Shown: positions 34,088 through 43,367 of the stretch, piece after piece
Numbering within the stretch: the first letter of the stretch is position 1
Layout of the letters: every line of letters starts with the position of its first letter
DNA from: an uncultured Victivallaceae bacterium
Lineage (GTDB): Bacteria; Verrucomicrobiota; Lentisphaeria; Victivallales; Victivallaceae
Direction of reading: 5' to 3'
DNA length: 57,840 nt
Assembly: GCA_944389925.1 (NCBI GenBank)
Contig: CALXOD010000043.1
Coordinates: 1-57,840 of the forward strand
The notes under the pieces: generated by a model
What the model was told of the DNA's origin: nothing
What the model saw: the letters and a program-made list of their open reading frames with translations, nothing else
The model's database searches: none
Position numbers and translations under genes: made by a program

Positions 34088-34549
34088 TTACTTTTTCCGC
34101 TGTTCCGTGTCTCGACGCAAAATTTCCGCCAGGGCCAGCAGTGCCAGCCGGTAACTGTCCGCCCCGAATCCAGCGATCACGCCGCAACACACCGGTGCAG
34201 TCAAAGATCGATGCCGGAACTCCTCCCGACCGTTCACATTGCTCAGATGAATCTCCACCGCCGGCAGCCGGACCGCGGCCAGAGCATCCCGGATCGCCAC
34301 GCTTGTATGCGTATAAGCGGCCGGATTGATCAGAATACCGTCAGTACCATCGCTTAAAGTCGCTCCGATCCGGCTCACAACCTCGCCTTCGCTGTTTGAC
34401 TGAAACGCCGTCAGCGTCAACCCCAGCTCCGCAGCCAGAGCATGTTGCGCCGCCACGATGTCATCCAGCGTGACCGTGCCGTAAATATCCGGTTCGCGCC
34501 TGCCCAGCAGCTGCAGATTCGGACCGTTGATCAACAGTACCTTCTTCAT
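34088..34549 (-). CDS. aroQ: Type II 3-dehydroquinate dehydratase
   Basis: 153 residues, normal for the dodecameric type II enzyme. The conserved N-terminus is [23 protein letters not shown], with the catalytic arginine and tyrosine in the flexible loop. [13 protein letters not shown] holds the catalytic histidine, and [13 protein letters not shown] completes the site. It removes water from 3-dehydroquinate in the shikimate pathway. aroQ next to accB and accC is a widely seen gene order. Confidence 0.96.
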   Translation of the reverse strand: MKKVLLINGPNLQLLGRREPDIYGTVTLDDIVAAQHALAAELGLTLTAFQSNSEGEVVSRIGATLSDGTDGILINPAAYTHTSVAIRDALAAVRLPAVEIHLSNVNGREEFRHRSLTAPVCCGVIAGFGADSYRLALLALAEILRRDTEQRKK

Positions 34550-34595
34550 AACGTTTTACTATAGCACACAAATCCCACTTTTTCCAGTATTCTGC

Positions 34596-35423
34596 TCAAC
34601 GCCCCGATTCAGACGGCAGCGGTACCACCTCCAGCGCTGGCTGCGGCTGCATCTCCAGCAATCTTTTTTCATCCAGCAGCACAGTAGAACCTCCAGGAGG
34701 CATGGCCGCCTCCGGCTCCGACTCGGACGTGAGCGCCAGCACCAGCAAAGTCAACAGCACTGTGATCAGGAACACGCCGGCCCCCGCTACCAGTAGAATT
34801 CGTTTCAGCAGAATCGGATTTTCTTCGGATAATTCCATATCCACTACGGATTTCAACGGATCCCCCGGCGCCTCGTATTCCAGTCTCTGGCGGATGTCCG
34901 CCGTCAGGGACTCCGTCAGCTCTCCATCGACTCCGTAGAACGAACACAGCGTCTTAACGTAGGCCAGTACATACACCACCGGAGGCAGCGAAGAATAATC
35001 CTCCGCTTCAATCGCTTCAATGTAAATACTGCGAATCTTCGTCGCCTCCCCCACTTCCGAGGTACTCATCCGACGCTGCTGACGGAGTTCGCGTAAATAG
35101 GAGCCGAAGCCCGCCTGCTCCCCACTTTCTCCACTATGGCGATGGAGTGTCGGGCGCGGAGGCGGAGGCGCTATCGGACGCTCCGGCACCGGAACCGGTG
35201 ACGGCTCCACCTTGGGAACAGCCGTCACTGCCGGCTCCGTTTTTTCCGGCCCCGGTTCCGACGCCGGAATGGAACGCGGTCCCGGTAACGGCATGGAAGC
35301 AGGAACAGCGGCATTCCCCACCGTTTGGAACACGGCACCGGCAGACGTTTCAACCGTTTTTTCCGGGGCATCGTCGAACAGCGGCAGTGAATCTTTCCGC
35401 GCTTGATTCTGCGTGTCTTCCAT
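34596..35423 (-). CDS. RodZ-like helix-turn-helix membrane protein
   Basis: 275 residues. A proline-rich, low-complexity N-terminus (about 1-100) precedes a RodZ-type helix-turn-helix domain (about 107-175, GSYLRELRQQRRMSTSEVG and the conserved YVLAYVKTLCSFYG). A transmembrane helix (about 210-235) and a short outer tail follow. RodZ links MreB to the membrane and controls cell shape. The long region before the HTH and the very short periplasmic part are unlike E. coli RodZ. It starts three bases after ftsK, so it is co-transcribed with the division gene. Confidence 0.82.
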   Translation of the reverse strand: MEDTQNQARKDSLPLFDDAPEKTVETSAGAVFQTVGNAAVPASMPLPGPRSIPASEPGPEKTEPAVTAVPKVEPSPVPVPERPIAPPPPRPTLHRHSGESGEQAGFGSYLRELRQQRRMSTSEVGEATKIRSIYIEAIEAEDYSSLPPVVYVLAYVKTLCSFYGVDGELTESLTADIRQRLEYEAPGDPLKSVVDMELSEENPILLKRILLVAGAGVFLITVLLTLLVLALTSESEPEAAMPPGGSTVLLDEKRLLEMQPQPALEVVPLPSESGR

Positions 35424-35426
35424 AGA

Positions 35427-37997
35427 TTATCCCTCTATTTCATCAAAAATCAGAATTTCCCGTTTACTTCCACCGGGCAGCGGCGGCCCGACAATGCCCC
35501 GTGCCTCAAACAAATCAATCAGCTCCGCCGCCTTGTTATAGCCGATCCCCAGACGGCGCTGCAGATAACTGGTACTCGCCTTTCGCTCCATAATAATGAT
35601 TTCCAGAGCCTTGCGCACATTGTCCCCGTCTCCCGGACGCAGATATTTGCGCACCAGCGGCGCAATATCCCGCAAATCCTCCGCATCCATATCCTCGTCG
35701 TCCTCCGCACCGTCCGCTCCCCCCTCGTCGGCCTCCCCTTCGGCCATCACCTGGGAATTGAACTGCTGCGGCGCCTGGGCGGAAACAAATTCCACCACCT
35801 TCTTGATGTCATTGTCATCCACCATCGCCCCCTGAATCCGCTCCAGTCCGGCACTGCCCGGCGGCAGGTACAGCATATCGCCTTTGCCCAGCAGTGTTTC
35901 TGCTCCGTTCTGGTCGAGAATCACCTGGCTGTCCACGCGCTTGCCCACCATGAAGGCAATCTTCGTCGGCAAATTGGCCCGGATAACCCCGGTGACGATT
36001 TCACGACTCGGCCGCTGCGTGGCAATAACGATATGAATCCCCGCCGCACGGCCTTTCTGAGCGATTCGCGCGATAGAAGTTTCCACATCTTTCCGGGCAT
36101 CGGTCATCATCAGGTCGGCCAGCTCGTCCACAATCACCACCAGCACCGGCAGCGTGTCGGGAATCGGCAGCCCGTCATCATCCAGTACCGGTTCCGGCGG
36201 CAGCGTGCGGGCATTGTAGCCACGCAGGTGTTTCACTCCGGCCCGGGCAAGAATCCGGTACCGTTTTTCCATCTCCGCCACCGCCCAGCGCAGAGCAATC
36301 GGCACTTTGCGTGGATCGTTGACCACCGGCGTGATCAAATGCGGCAACGTCCGGTATGCTTCGTGTTCCACCACCTTCGGGTCCACCAGAATCAGCCGCA
36401 GTTCATCCGGCCTGAAACGGAACAGCAGACTCATGATCAGCGTATTCATGCAGACGCTCTTCCCGCTGCCGGTAGCACCGGCGATCAACAGGTGGGGAGC
36501 TTTGGCCAGGTCCAGAATCACCGGTTTTCCCGCCACATCACGCCCCAGGACAATCGGAATTTCCGCGGAAGTCTCCTGCCACTGTTTCGACTCCATGACG
36601 GAACGCATGAAAACTGCCTCGGCCCGGCTGTTCGGAGCTTCCACCCCCACCACATTCCGACCGGGAATCGGTGCCAGGATACGCACACTCTGCGCTTCCA
36701 GCTCCATAGCGATATTGGATTCGAGGTTGACGACTTTCTCCACCTTGACGCCAGGCGCCAGCTGAATTTCATACCGTGTCACCCGCGGCCCGCTGATATG
36801 ATTGACGACCGTACCGTCCACCTTGAAGTTATCCAGCGTCCGCTGAAGGATTTCCCGACACCGGACAATCGATTCGATATTTTCGCCGGTGGCTTCCGCC
36901 CCCTTGCTCAGCATGGTAATCGGCGGCAGGGTATAATTCCCGAACAACGATACTCGGCCACGCTTGCCTTCTTCGACAATTCGGGTGTCCGGATCTGCGC
37001 TGTTGCGTTTCCCCCCCTCTGTCGCCGATACAACTGACCGCGGCGACGGCATCTCCGGAATTTCCGGCAGCTCCGGTGTGTCTTCACGCTCCGGCACCAA
37101 AGGTGCAGAAACCGCTTCCGGAGCCGTATCTTCGGCAGCATGGCTGCGTTTCAGCGCCTCCAGGGCTGCCCGGGCCCCGCCCAGCAACCCACCTCCTCGA
37201 CGGGGCGGCTCCGCCTCCGAAGCTGGAGCCGGAGCTGGAGCCGGAGCTGCCACAACTGGCGGCGCCGGTTGTGGGGCCGGTACGGACGCAGCCTTCTCGT
37301 CGCGCCCCATGGCAGCGGCCAACGCCTCCACTCTGCTGCGCGGCGCCTCTTCGTCCACGCCCTCTTCCCGCCTGGCCAACTGCGCCGCCACCAGCCGATG
37401 GAAATCCGCAAGATAAATCATCACCATACCGCCCAGCAGCAGAGTCCAGCCCGTCACCATGGTTCCGATCGGACCGATGAGCCGGCGCAGCCACCCTTCA
37501 GGAAGCGGCGGATTCTCCACCTGCGGCGCGGCAAAGAACTGTCCGATCACGCCCCCCGGCAAGGCCTGCTGCGGCGTCTCCGCCCGGCCGAGGCCGAAGC
37601 GATCGGTCAACTCTGCAAATGTCTCCGGCGCAATGGCGAACAACAACATGGCCCCCAGCATCATCAATGCGGATCCACCGAGAAACCGGAGCCGGTGTCC
37701 CCGTTCCGGCAGAAACGACCGGAACATCCCCAGCAGCAGCAGTCCGAGAAACAAATACGCGGCAAACCCGCAGCAAATAAACAATGCATAGGCCAGATGC
37801 GCCCCGAGGTTTCCGATCCAGTTCTCCGGCAGAGCGTCCGTACCTCCGCCAAGAGCGTCCATGTCTCCCGGAGCATAGGAGATGATCGCCAGCACCAGCA
37901 TCAGCGCAAAAGCGCAGAAAAATACATGGCGCACCTTAAATCGCCGCGGCTCCTCTCCACCGGACCGCCCGGCGCTGTTTCCTTTTTCTCTGCTCAT
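35427..37997 (-). CDS. ftsK: DNA translocase FtsK/SpoIIIE
   Basis: 856 residues from the ATG at 37997. An in-frame ATG at 38027 is also transcribed and cannot be excluded. About four membrane helices lie in the first 200 residues, then an Ala/Pro/Glu-rich linker (about 210-340) and the motor. The alpha domain (about 365-480) leads into the beta domain with Walker A GATGSGKS at 507-514 and LVVIVDELADLM as Walker B. The C-terminal winged-helix gamma domain (about 780-850, AASTSYLQRRLGIGYNKA-like) reads KOPS sites. FtsK pumps chromosomal DNA through the closing septum. It leads the leftward unit that includes the rodZ-like gene, aroQ and accBC. Confidence 0.94.
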   Translation of the reverse strand: MSREKGNSAGRSGGEEPRRFKVRHVFFCAFALMLVLAIISYAPGDMDALGGGTDALPENWIGNLGAHLAYALFICCGFAAYLFLGLLLLGMFRSFLPERGHRLRFLGGSALMMLGAMLLFAIAPETFAELTDRFGLGRAETPQQALPGGVIGQFFAAPQVENPPLPEGWLRRLIGPIGTMVTGWTLLLGGMVMIYLADFHRLVAAQLARREEGVDEEAPRSRVEALAAAMGRDEKAASVPAPQPAPPVVAAPAPAPAPASEAEPPRRGGGLLGGARAALEALKRSHAAEDTAPEAVSAPLVPEREDTPELPEIPEMPSPRSVVSATEGGKRNSADPDTRIVEEGKRGRVSLFGNYTLPPITMLSKGAEATGENIESIVRCREILQRTLDNFKVDGTVVNHISGPRVTRYEIQLAPGVKVEKVVNLESNIAMELEAQSVRILAPIPGRNVVGVEAPNSRAEAVFMRSVMESKQWQETSAEIPIVLGRDVAGKPVILDLAKAPHLLIAGATGSGKSVCMNTLIMSLLFRFRPDELRLILVDPKVVEHEAYRTLPHLITPVVNDPRKVPIALRWAVAEMEKRYRILARAGVKHLRGYNARTLPPEPVLDDDGLPIPDTLPVLVVIVDELADLMMTDARKDVETSIARIAQKGRAAGIHIVIATQRPSREIVTGVIRANLPTKIAFMVGKRVDSQVILDQNGAETLLGKGDMLYLPPGSAGLERIQGAMVDDNDIKKVVEFVSAQAPQQFNSQVMAEGEADEGGADGAEDDEDMDAEDLRDIAPLVRKYLRPGDGDNVRKALEIIIMERKASTSYLQRRLGIGYNKAAELIDLFEARGIVGPPLPGGSKREILIFDEIEG

Positions 37998-38045
37998 TAT
38001 CCCGAAATAACAACTTCCTGTTTGCATTCCAATCGTTCACGAGTT

Positions 38046-38074
38046 ACAATATGCCGGTTCCACCCGCTTTGCAA
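38046..38074 (-). promoter_or_regulatory. Promoter of ftsK
   Basis: On the minus strand: -35 TTGCAA (38074-38069), 17 bases, -10 TATTGT (38051-38046). Predicted start is near 38039, upstream of both candidate ATGs. Confidence 0.65.
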
Positions 38075-38108
38075 GCACAAAATCTCATTCATTCAGGAAT
38101 AAATCATT

Positions 38109-38507
38109 ATGAAATGCGTCACCCGGGAACTCATCGCCGAACTCCTTGAACAGGCAGCCGCCAGCCCTCGCCGCAGGGCTCATCACAATTTCCATCCCAC
38201 TCTGGAAGATCCCATTCATCGACTTCTGATCGGCGCCATGCCGGATACGGTATTTCCCACGCACCGGCACCGCACGAAATGGGAATTGTTTACCTTGCTG
38301 CACGGGGAAGTGGAAGCGATTTTTTTCGACAGCGACGGCCGGGAAATCGAACGCCATATTCTCTCTCCGGACGGGGAATGCTCCGTGTTGGAAATCCCCG
38401 CCGGCCAGTGGCACCTCTACCGGGTACGGCGTCCCTCCGTCATTCTGGAAGTCAAACCCGGTCCGTATGAACCGATCAGCCCGGAAGACACCGCGGATTT
38501 CACCTGA
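38109..38507 (+). CDS. WbuC family cupin metalloprotein
   Basis: 132 residues. A single cupin domain has metal-binding histidines in FPTHRHRTKWELF and in PAGQWHLYRV, preceded by the family's N-terminal RRRAHHNFH segment. WbuC proteins are often encoded in O-antigen or capsule loci, but their reaction is unknown. Here the gene stands alone between ftsK (divergent) and a regulator (convergent). The ATG follows AGGA with a 10-base spacer. Confidence 0.88.
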   Translation: MKCVTRELIAELLEQAAASPRRRAHHNFHPTLEDPIHRLLIGAMPDTVFPTHRHRTKWELFTLLHGEVEAIFFDSDGREIERHILSPDGECSVLEIPAGQWHLYRVRRPSVILEVKPGPYEPISPEDTADFT

Positions 38508-38530
38508 AAAACCGGCCTCAGTCAAGCCGG
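38507..38530 (-). terminator. Short terminator overlapping the end of the regulator gene
   Basis: On the minus strand a 5-bp stem CCGGC with GCCGG (9-base loop containing the TGA stop) is followed by five T. Short but well placed for the heparinase-regulator transcript. Confidence 0.5.
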
Positions 38531-39549
38531 AGCGTACCCGGCATCCAGATACGCCGCCGCGGACGACCGGGATGTTCTATCAAGGTAAAACATTCTTCAA
38601 ATGCGGCCCGGCCTATCTCCTGCCAGTCCACCGCAATCGTGGGAAACGTTGCAAAATCCGACATCAGCAGGCGTTTCCCATCCACACCGAGCACACAGGC
38701 GTCCGCCGGCAGCGTACGTCCCGGAAAACGCCCAGCATAATAGTCGCAATACACCTGCAGCAGGTTGTCGGACGTGAAAAAATGACCGGTATCCGGAGCG
38801 AACTCCACCTCATAGTGCATTTCGCCTCTGCCGTGCAGGAAAAGTTCCGGCATGACTCCCGTCTCCTGACGCCACCGCCGCATGAAAATTTCCGCACGAA
38901 TTTCATAGCTGGGCAGCTGCGTGGCGAAAACCCGCATTTTCTTCACTCCCCGCTGCCGAAAAAAAGCCGTCGCCTGTTCCGCCGCATTCAGCGGATCGAC
39001 GTCCACCAGCGAAATCCGACCTCCGAAATCCTGGACCATCTGCACCCCCACCGTCGGCTGCAGCAATGGATATTCTGAAATAAAAGAATCATATTCCAGC
39101 AACAGCACAATCCCGCTGGCTCGCGTGGCGCTCTCCTGAATACGGGCCACATGATCACTCTCCGGCTCCAGCGGATCCACCAGCACCGAATACCCTTTTT
39201 CCAGCGCCGACTGCTGAATCCCCTGCAGTACGGAAAGATAAAGCCCCGCGCGCTGACTGAGCCGGTAAGACAAAAGATACACGGCTATCTGCCGGATGGT
39301 TTTCCGTGTCCGGCCTCCGCTCTCCCGGCCGATCAGGATGTCCCGGCCGGATTTTTCCAGCAATCCCCTGGAGCAAAGATAGGCGATACCGCGCTGCACA
39401 GTACTGTAACTGAGGTGAAAATCCGCCTGCAGCTGCCGCAGCGGCGGCAACCGGTGTCCCGCAGGAAACTGGCCGGAAACAATTTTTCCCTCCAGAAACT
39501 GGATCAACTCCGCGGCTTTGCGAGGACGTGGCGGAAGCAGAAATGCCAT
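38518..39549 (-). CDS. GntR/LacI-type transcriptional regulator
   Basis: 343 residues. An N-terminal winged helix of GntR type (about 8-75, LPPLRQLQADFHLSYSTVQRGIAYL) joins a periplasmic-binding-protein-like ligand domain (about 90-340), as in AraR-like regulators that sense sugars. The ligand is not predictable from sequence. It starts 21 bases after the heparinase 1 stop and is probably co-transcribed, so it likely controls that locus. Candidate operators lie at 42333-42343 and 42394-42404. The start ATG follows GGAGAA. Confidence 0.88.
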   Translation of the reverse strand: MAFLLPPRPRKAAELIQFLEGKIVSGQFPAGHRLPPLRQLQADFHLSYSTVQRGIAYLCSRGLLEKSGRDILIGRESGGRTRKTIRQIAVYLLSYRLSQRAGLYLSVLQGIQQSALEKGYSVLVDPLEPESDHVARIQESATRASGIVLLLEYDSFISEYPLLQPTVGVQMVQDFGGRISLVDVDPLNAAEQATAFFRQRGVKKMRVFATQLPSYEIRAEIFMRRWRQETGVMPELFLHGRGEMHYEVEFAPDTGHFFTSDNLLQVYCDYYAGRFPGRTLPADACVLGVDGKRLLMSDFATFPTIAVDWQEIGRAAFEECFTLIEHPGRPRRRIWMPGTLRLD

Positions 39550-39570
39550 GATGGTCTTCTCCAGCGTTTT

Positions 39571-42279
39571 CTATTGTCCCTGTACGAATTCCAGACGTCC
39601 GGCTCCGGCGGGAACGGTGAAAATCGCGCAATTCCGACCTTTTTCCACCACGACCGGCGGCTGTTTTTCTCCTCCGGCGACGAGCTGCCATCTGCCCGGC
39701 GCAAGTCCGGTCACCGTCAGCCGGTACGATGCCTGCTCCGCCGGCAGTTCCCAGGAAATCCCGGAACGAAACAGTCCCCCTGCGCCATGCAATATCGCCG
39801 CCCGGTCCCCCACCACCAGCAGCAAACGGTCCCCTTCCCGGACGGATCGGACCGGCAGCGGCACCGCATCCTTCTCCGTCATCTGCAGTACATGAACAAA
39901 CAGATCATCCGCCGATGCAAGCCGGGGAGAAATCATCACTCGCGCCCCCTTCGTCGTCCAATGGTCAGAAATAGGCGGGGTCAGACGAGTCCCGAAAACA
40001 TTCATCGAATCGGTCCCCGCCAGAATCTCCACCGTCCGTTCCGCCGCTGCCGGCAACACTGGCAGCAGGTGTACGACGCCTTCACCTCCGGCGTTGCGGT
40101 TGGAAATACGCAAACCGTCCCCCTCCGTTGCCACCGGCCCCGCGGTATTGAACAGGCAGAACTTCCGCCACTGCGCCCGGGCCGTTTGTACCCGATCCAG
40201 CAGGATCACGGTCGCCGGACGCGCCGCGGAACCAAGATTCCAGAAAAGGAAACTGCGCACATAATGCTTTGCTTTCGGGGCATAGGCGGCCGTCAGATCC
40301 ACACTGAAATAACTGTATTCCGGCTTCATCCGGTCCGGCCCGAAGGCCGCCGACAGCACGGTTCCATGTTGAAAATACGGTTTTTCCCGAACCTCGCGCG
40401 GCGTCAACGGCAGCCGCTGATTGAACCGGATCCCCCCATCATTGACCGAACTGTTTTCAAAAGTTTCTTCCGGATCGCGGATCAGCATCATGCTGTGAGC
40501 AACGGAACGTTTGTTGAAACCGAAGTCATAAGGCGTACCGTAAAACCGGTACTGTCCGAGATCTACAATCTGGTGTCCCCGGAAATACAGTTGCAGTGCC
40601 CCCGCATCGGCGTGCTGATGATTGCCGAAATGATACCCCCCGCCGCGAATTTCCGCAATCACGTCACCAGATTCCGGCGACAGATCCCAACCGGTACGTG
40701 CCACCATTCCGCCGAGCACCGGTCCGAAATCCCGGGTCAGCGGCATGGTGTCAAAACTTTCATCCGGCTTCTGCTCGGGATCGTTGAAGAGCAACGCCAT
40801 CATGGGAAATTTCTCCAGACTCTTCTGCCGGACCATCTCTCCCTTGACCTGTGCGGAACGGCTGCCCGCCTGCGCCAGCATGGTCGTCAGCGGGTAGCAC
40901 CAGTAACGTCCCTGAATACGGCCGTCCCCGCATGGCAGCATATCATTTCCCGGCAGCCGCATGTATGTCCAGAAATCAATCACCCCGAAAAGATTTCGAT
41001 CAAACACCGGCCGGTTCGCCATGCGCTCCATCAGCCACGCCGCGTGCAGGTCACAACCATACCGCAGATAGCCGTAATTGGTACCCTGATTATGCCGGGG
41101 CGATACGTATTCAAAACGCCGCATCGGCAGCAACACTTCCAGCACCTGATACGACAGATACCGGTACGGTTCCGGATTCTCGTCGTAAACCGCAATCGCC
41201 ATGGCCAGCAAATCGCGGGTCATCTGCCACTCGTTCCCGTGGCCGTTGACAATCACCTGCCGGAAAGGCGGCCAGTCCACTTCCATTTCCGATGCCAGTT
41301 CCAACATCCGACGGCACAGACTTTGTCGTTGTGCCGGGGTGAAAAGATCGTAACACCAGTCATAAACCAGACTGGTGGCATAGACCGCCGCACCGATCTC
41401 CCGGGCGACGTCCAGCATATTGCCGAATTCAACCCGATCAAGATAGCGGGTGATCAGCGCCACCGCTTCCTGACCGGTTTGCCGGTCTTTTTCCATAAGA
41501 TACACAAAGGCCTTTTCGACGGCAGCCTGCTCCAATGCCGCGTCCGGCAGCACCGTTTCCGCCGGAGCCGGGTCGAAGCGAAAAGGCGTAAGCGCCCGTT
41601 TCTTCAACGTCTGATACAGATTCCGGTGCTCGCCTTTGTCCAGATTGGCGCGCAGTTCCGGCAACACGGAAGCATTCACCCAGAGTCGGGGATGCGGCAT
41701 GTCCGGACGGATCGCGGGACGATACCGCATCGCCGCAGCGGGCACGGTGGGAACCGGATACGGCGCCACGATCAATCGCATCAGACGTACGCCGCGCGGC
41801 AGCTGCAGATGCAGACGCTGGGTCTTGCCGGTCAAATGGAATCGTCCCAGAGCTGTCCGATTCGCCTCGGCTTTAAGCCATGGGGAAAAAGCGGAGCGGT
41901 GCGTGGGACGGCCTTCATCAAACCACATTTTGACACTGAAATCCAACGTCGTGCGTTTCCATTTCGGAATCAGGCTTTTGCCGTAATCGTCTACGGCGGT
42001 GATCGCACTGATCAGATATCGGCCGGGTTTTGTCGCCCGGATCTCGAATGTCAGATCCGCTGTCCGGTTGTCTCCGGTCTCCGTCAGCGGCGCCACGCCT
42101 TCCGCCAGCGTGACCGCCCCTTCCGGGAAACCCTCCTGCTTCACCACCTGTACCCGATCCGGATGGCGGCAAGCCGCAGAAACCGCCACGTCCGTCGACT
42201 TCAAACCGATCTGGACCGGAGCGCTCCAGGCCACCGGAATCACGGCCAGCAACATTCCCCACAACCACAACAGACGCAT
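39571..42279 (-). CDS. Secreted heparinase II/III family protein (copy 1)
   Basis: 902 residues from the ATG at 42279, with GGAGGAG nine bases upstream. An in-frame ATG seven codons earlier overlaps that signal. A signal peptide (1-19, MRLLWLWGMLLAVIPVAWSA) is followed by a beta-rich domain (about 20-150), an (alpha/alpha) toroid (about 160-470, RHNQGTNYGYLRYGCDLHAAW) and the heparinase II/III beta-sheet part, with the HQHADAG motif that holds the catalytic histidine region. The family cleaves acidic polysaccharides by beta-elimination. The exact substrate (heparan, chondroitin, alginate, ulvan) is not determined. Similar to the 52269-55745 gene through the toroid and HQHADAG regions. Confidence 0.9.
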   Translation of the reverse strand: MRLLWLWGMLLAVIPVAWSAPVQIGLKSTDVAVSAACRHPDRVQVVKQEGFPEGAVTLAEGVAPLTETGDNRTADLTFEIRATKPGRYLISAITAVDDYGKSLIPKWKRTTLDFSVKMWFDEGRPTHRSAFSPWLKAEANRTALGRFHLTGKTQRLHLQLPRGVRLMRLIVAPYPVPTVPAAAMRYRPAIRPDMPHPRLWVNASVLPELRANLDKGEHRNLYQTLKKRALTPFRFDPAPAETVLPDAALEQAAVEKAFVYLMEKDRQTGQEAVALITRYLDRVEFGNMLDVAREIGAAVYATSLVYDWCYDLFTPAQRQSLCRRMLELASEMEVDWPPFRQVIVNGHGNEWQMTRDLLAMAIAVYDENPEPYRYLSYQVLEVLLPMRRFEYVSPRHNQGTNYGYLRYGCDLHAAWLMERMANRPVFDRNLFGVIDFWTYMRLPGNDMLPCGDGRIQGRYWCYPLTTMLAQAGSRSAQVKGEMVRQKSLEKFPMMALLFNDPEQKPDESFDTMPLTRDFGPVLGGMVARTGWDLSPESGDVIAEIRGGGYHFGNHQHADAGALQLYFRGHQIVDLGQYRFYGTPYDFGFNKRSVAHSMMLIRDPEETFENSSVNDGGIRFNQRLPLTPREVREKPYFQHGTVLSAAFGPDRMKPEYSYFSVDLTAAYAPKAKHYVRSFLFWNLGSAARPATVILLDRVQTARAQWRKFCLFNTAGPVATEGDGLRISNRNAGGEGVVHLLPVLPAAAERTVEILAGTDSMNVFGTRLTPPISDHWTTKGARVMISPRLASADDLFVHVLQMTEKDAVPLPVRSVREGDRLLLVVGDRAAILHGAGGLFRSGISWELPAEQASYRLTVTGLAPGRWQLVAGGEKQPPVVVEKGRNCAIFTVPAGAGRLEFVQGQ

Positions 42280-42332
42280 GACAACCAACTCCTCCGGCAA
42301 AATAATTATGGTTCTTTATTCAGTCATCCTCT

Positions 42333-42343
42333 TTCAATTTGAA
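42333..42343. promoter_or_regulatory. Candidate operator TTCAATTTGAA, site 1
   Basis: An 11-base palindrome around a central T. It overlaps the proposed minus-strand -10 element (TCAAAT, 42342-42337) of the heparinase 1 gene; the matching -35 is TTGCAA at 42359-42364, with a 16-base spacer. A near copy lies 61 bases away. Confidence 0.45.
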
Positions 42344-42393
42344 CCACATTGACCCGAATTGCAAGAAAAAAGTCCCATATTGATTCATATGGA

Positions 42394-42404
42394 TTCAATT
42401 TGAT
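42394..42404. promoter_or_regulatory. Candidate operator TTCAATTTGAT, site 2
   Basis: Shares its first 10 bases with site 1 in the same orientation, 61 bases (about six helical turns) away. It lies upstream of both divergent promoters, a spacing that would allow DNA looping by a dimeric regulator. Confidence 0.4.
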
Positions 42405-42438
42405 CGCACCAAAATGCGGCTTTCCCCTTCCCGCAAGT

Positions 42439-42467
42439 TTGTTTTTCTCCATGTTTTTCCCTATAAT
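42439..42467 (+). promoter_or_regulatory. Promoter of the first pseudopilin gene
   Basis: -35 TTGTTT (42439-42444), 17 bases, -10 TATAAT (42462-42467). Start predicted near 42474, leaving a 40-base leader with AGGAGAATC before the ATG. Confidence 0.75.
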
Positions 42468-42514
42468 TAAAACGTGATCTTCATCATTCACTCTAAAACA
42501 GGAGAATCAGAACC

Positions 42515-43279
<765 letters not shown>

Positions 43280-43367
43280 AAAGAGATCCGTTCCGGTTTA
43301 TATTCTCCGGCATCGGGCATGACCGCATCGGCATGCGGAGAAAAAACAAATTCCACCAAGGTGAATC

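Noticed and set aside
39151-42342. A 1063-codon open frame on the plus strand opposite heparinase 1
   Set aside because: It mirrors the codon bias of the real gene, has His/Arg/Pro-rich low-complexity translation and no recognisable domain or ribosome-binding site. The minus-strand gene has a signal peptide and family motifs.
42380-42400. Imperfect 21-base palindrome around ATTGATTCATATGGATTCAAT
   Set aside because: Only about seven of ten base pairs match, and it partly overlaps the better supported TTCAATTTGA site.
43280-43367. Imperfect hairpin between the pseudopilin and the AlgX-like gene as a terminator
   Set aside because: Only about five outer base pairs match and the following bases are A-rich rather than T-rich on the plus strand.
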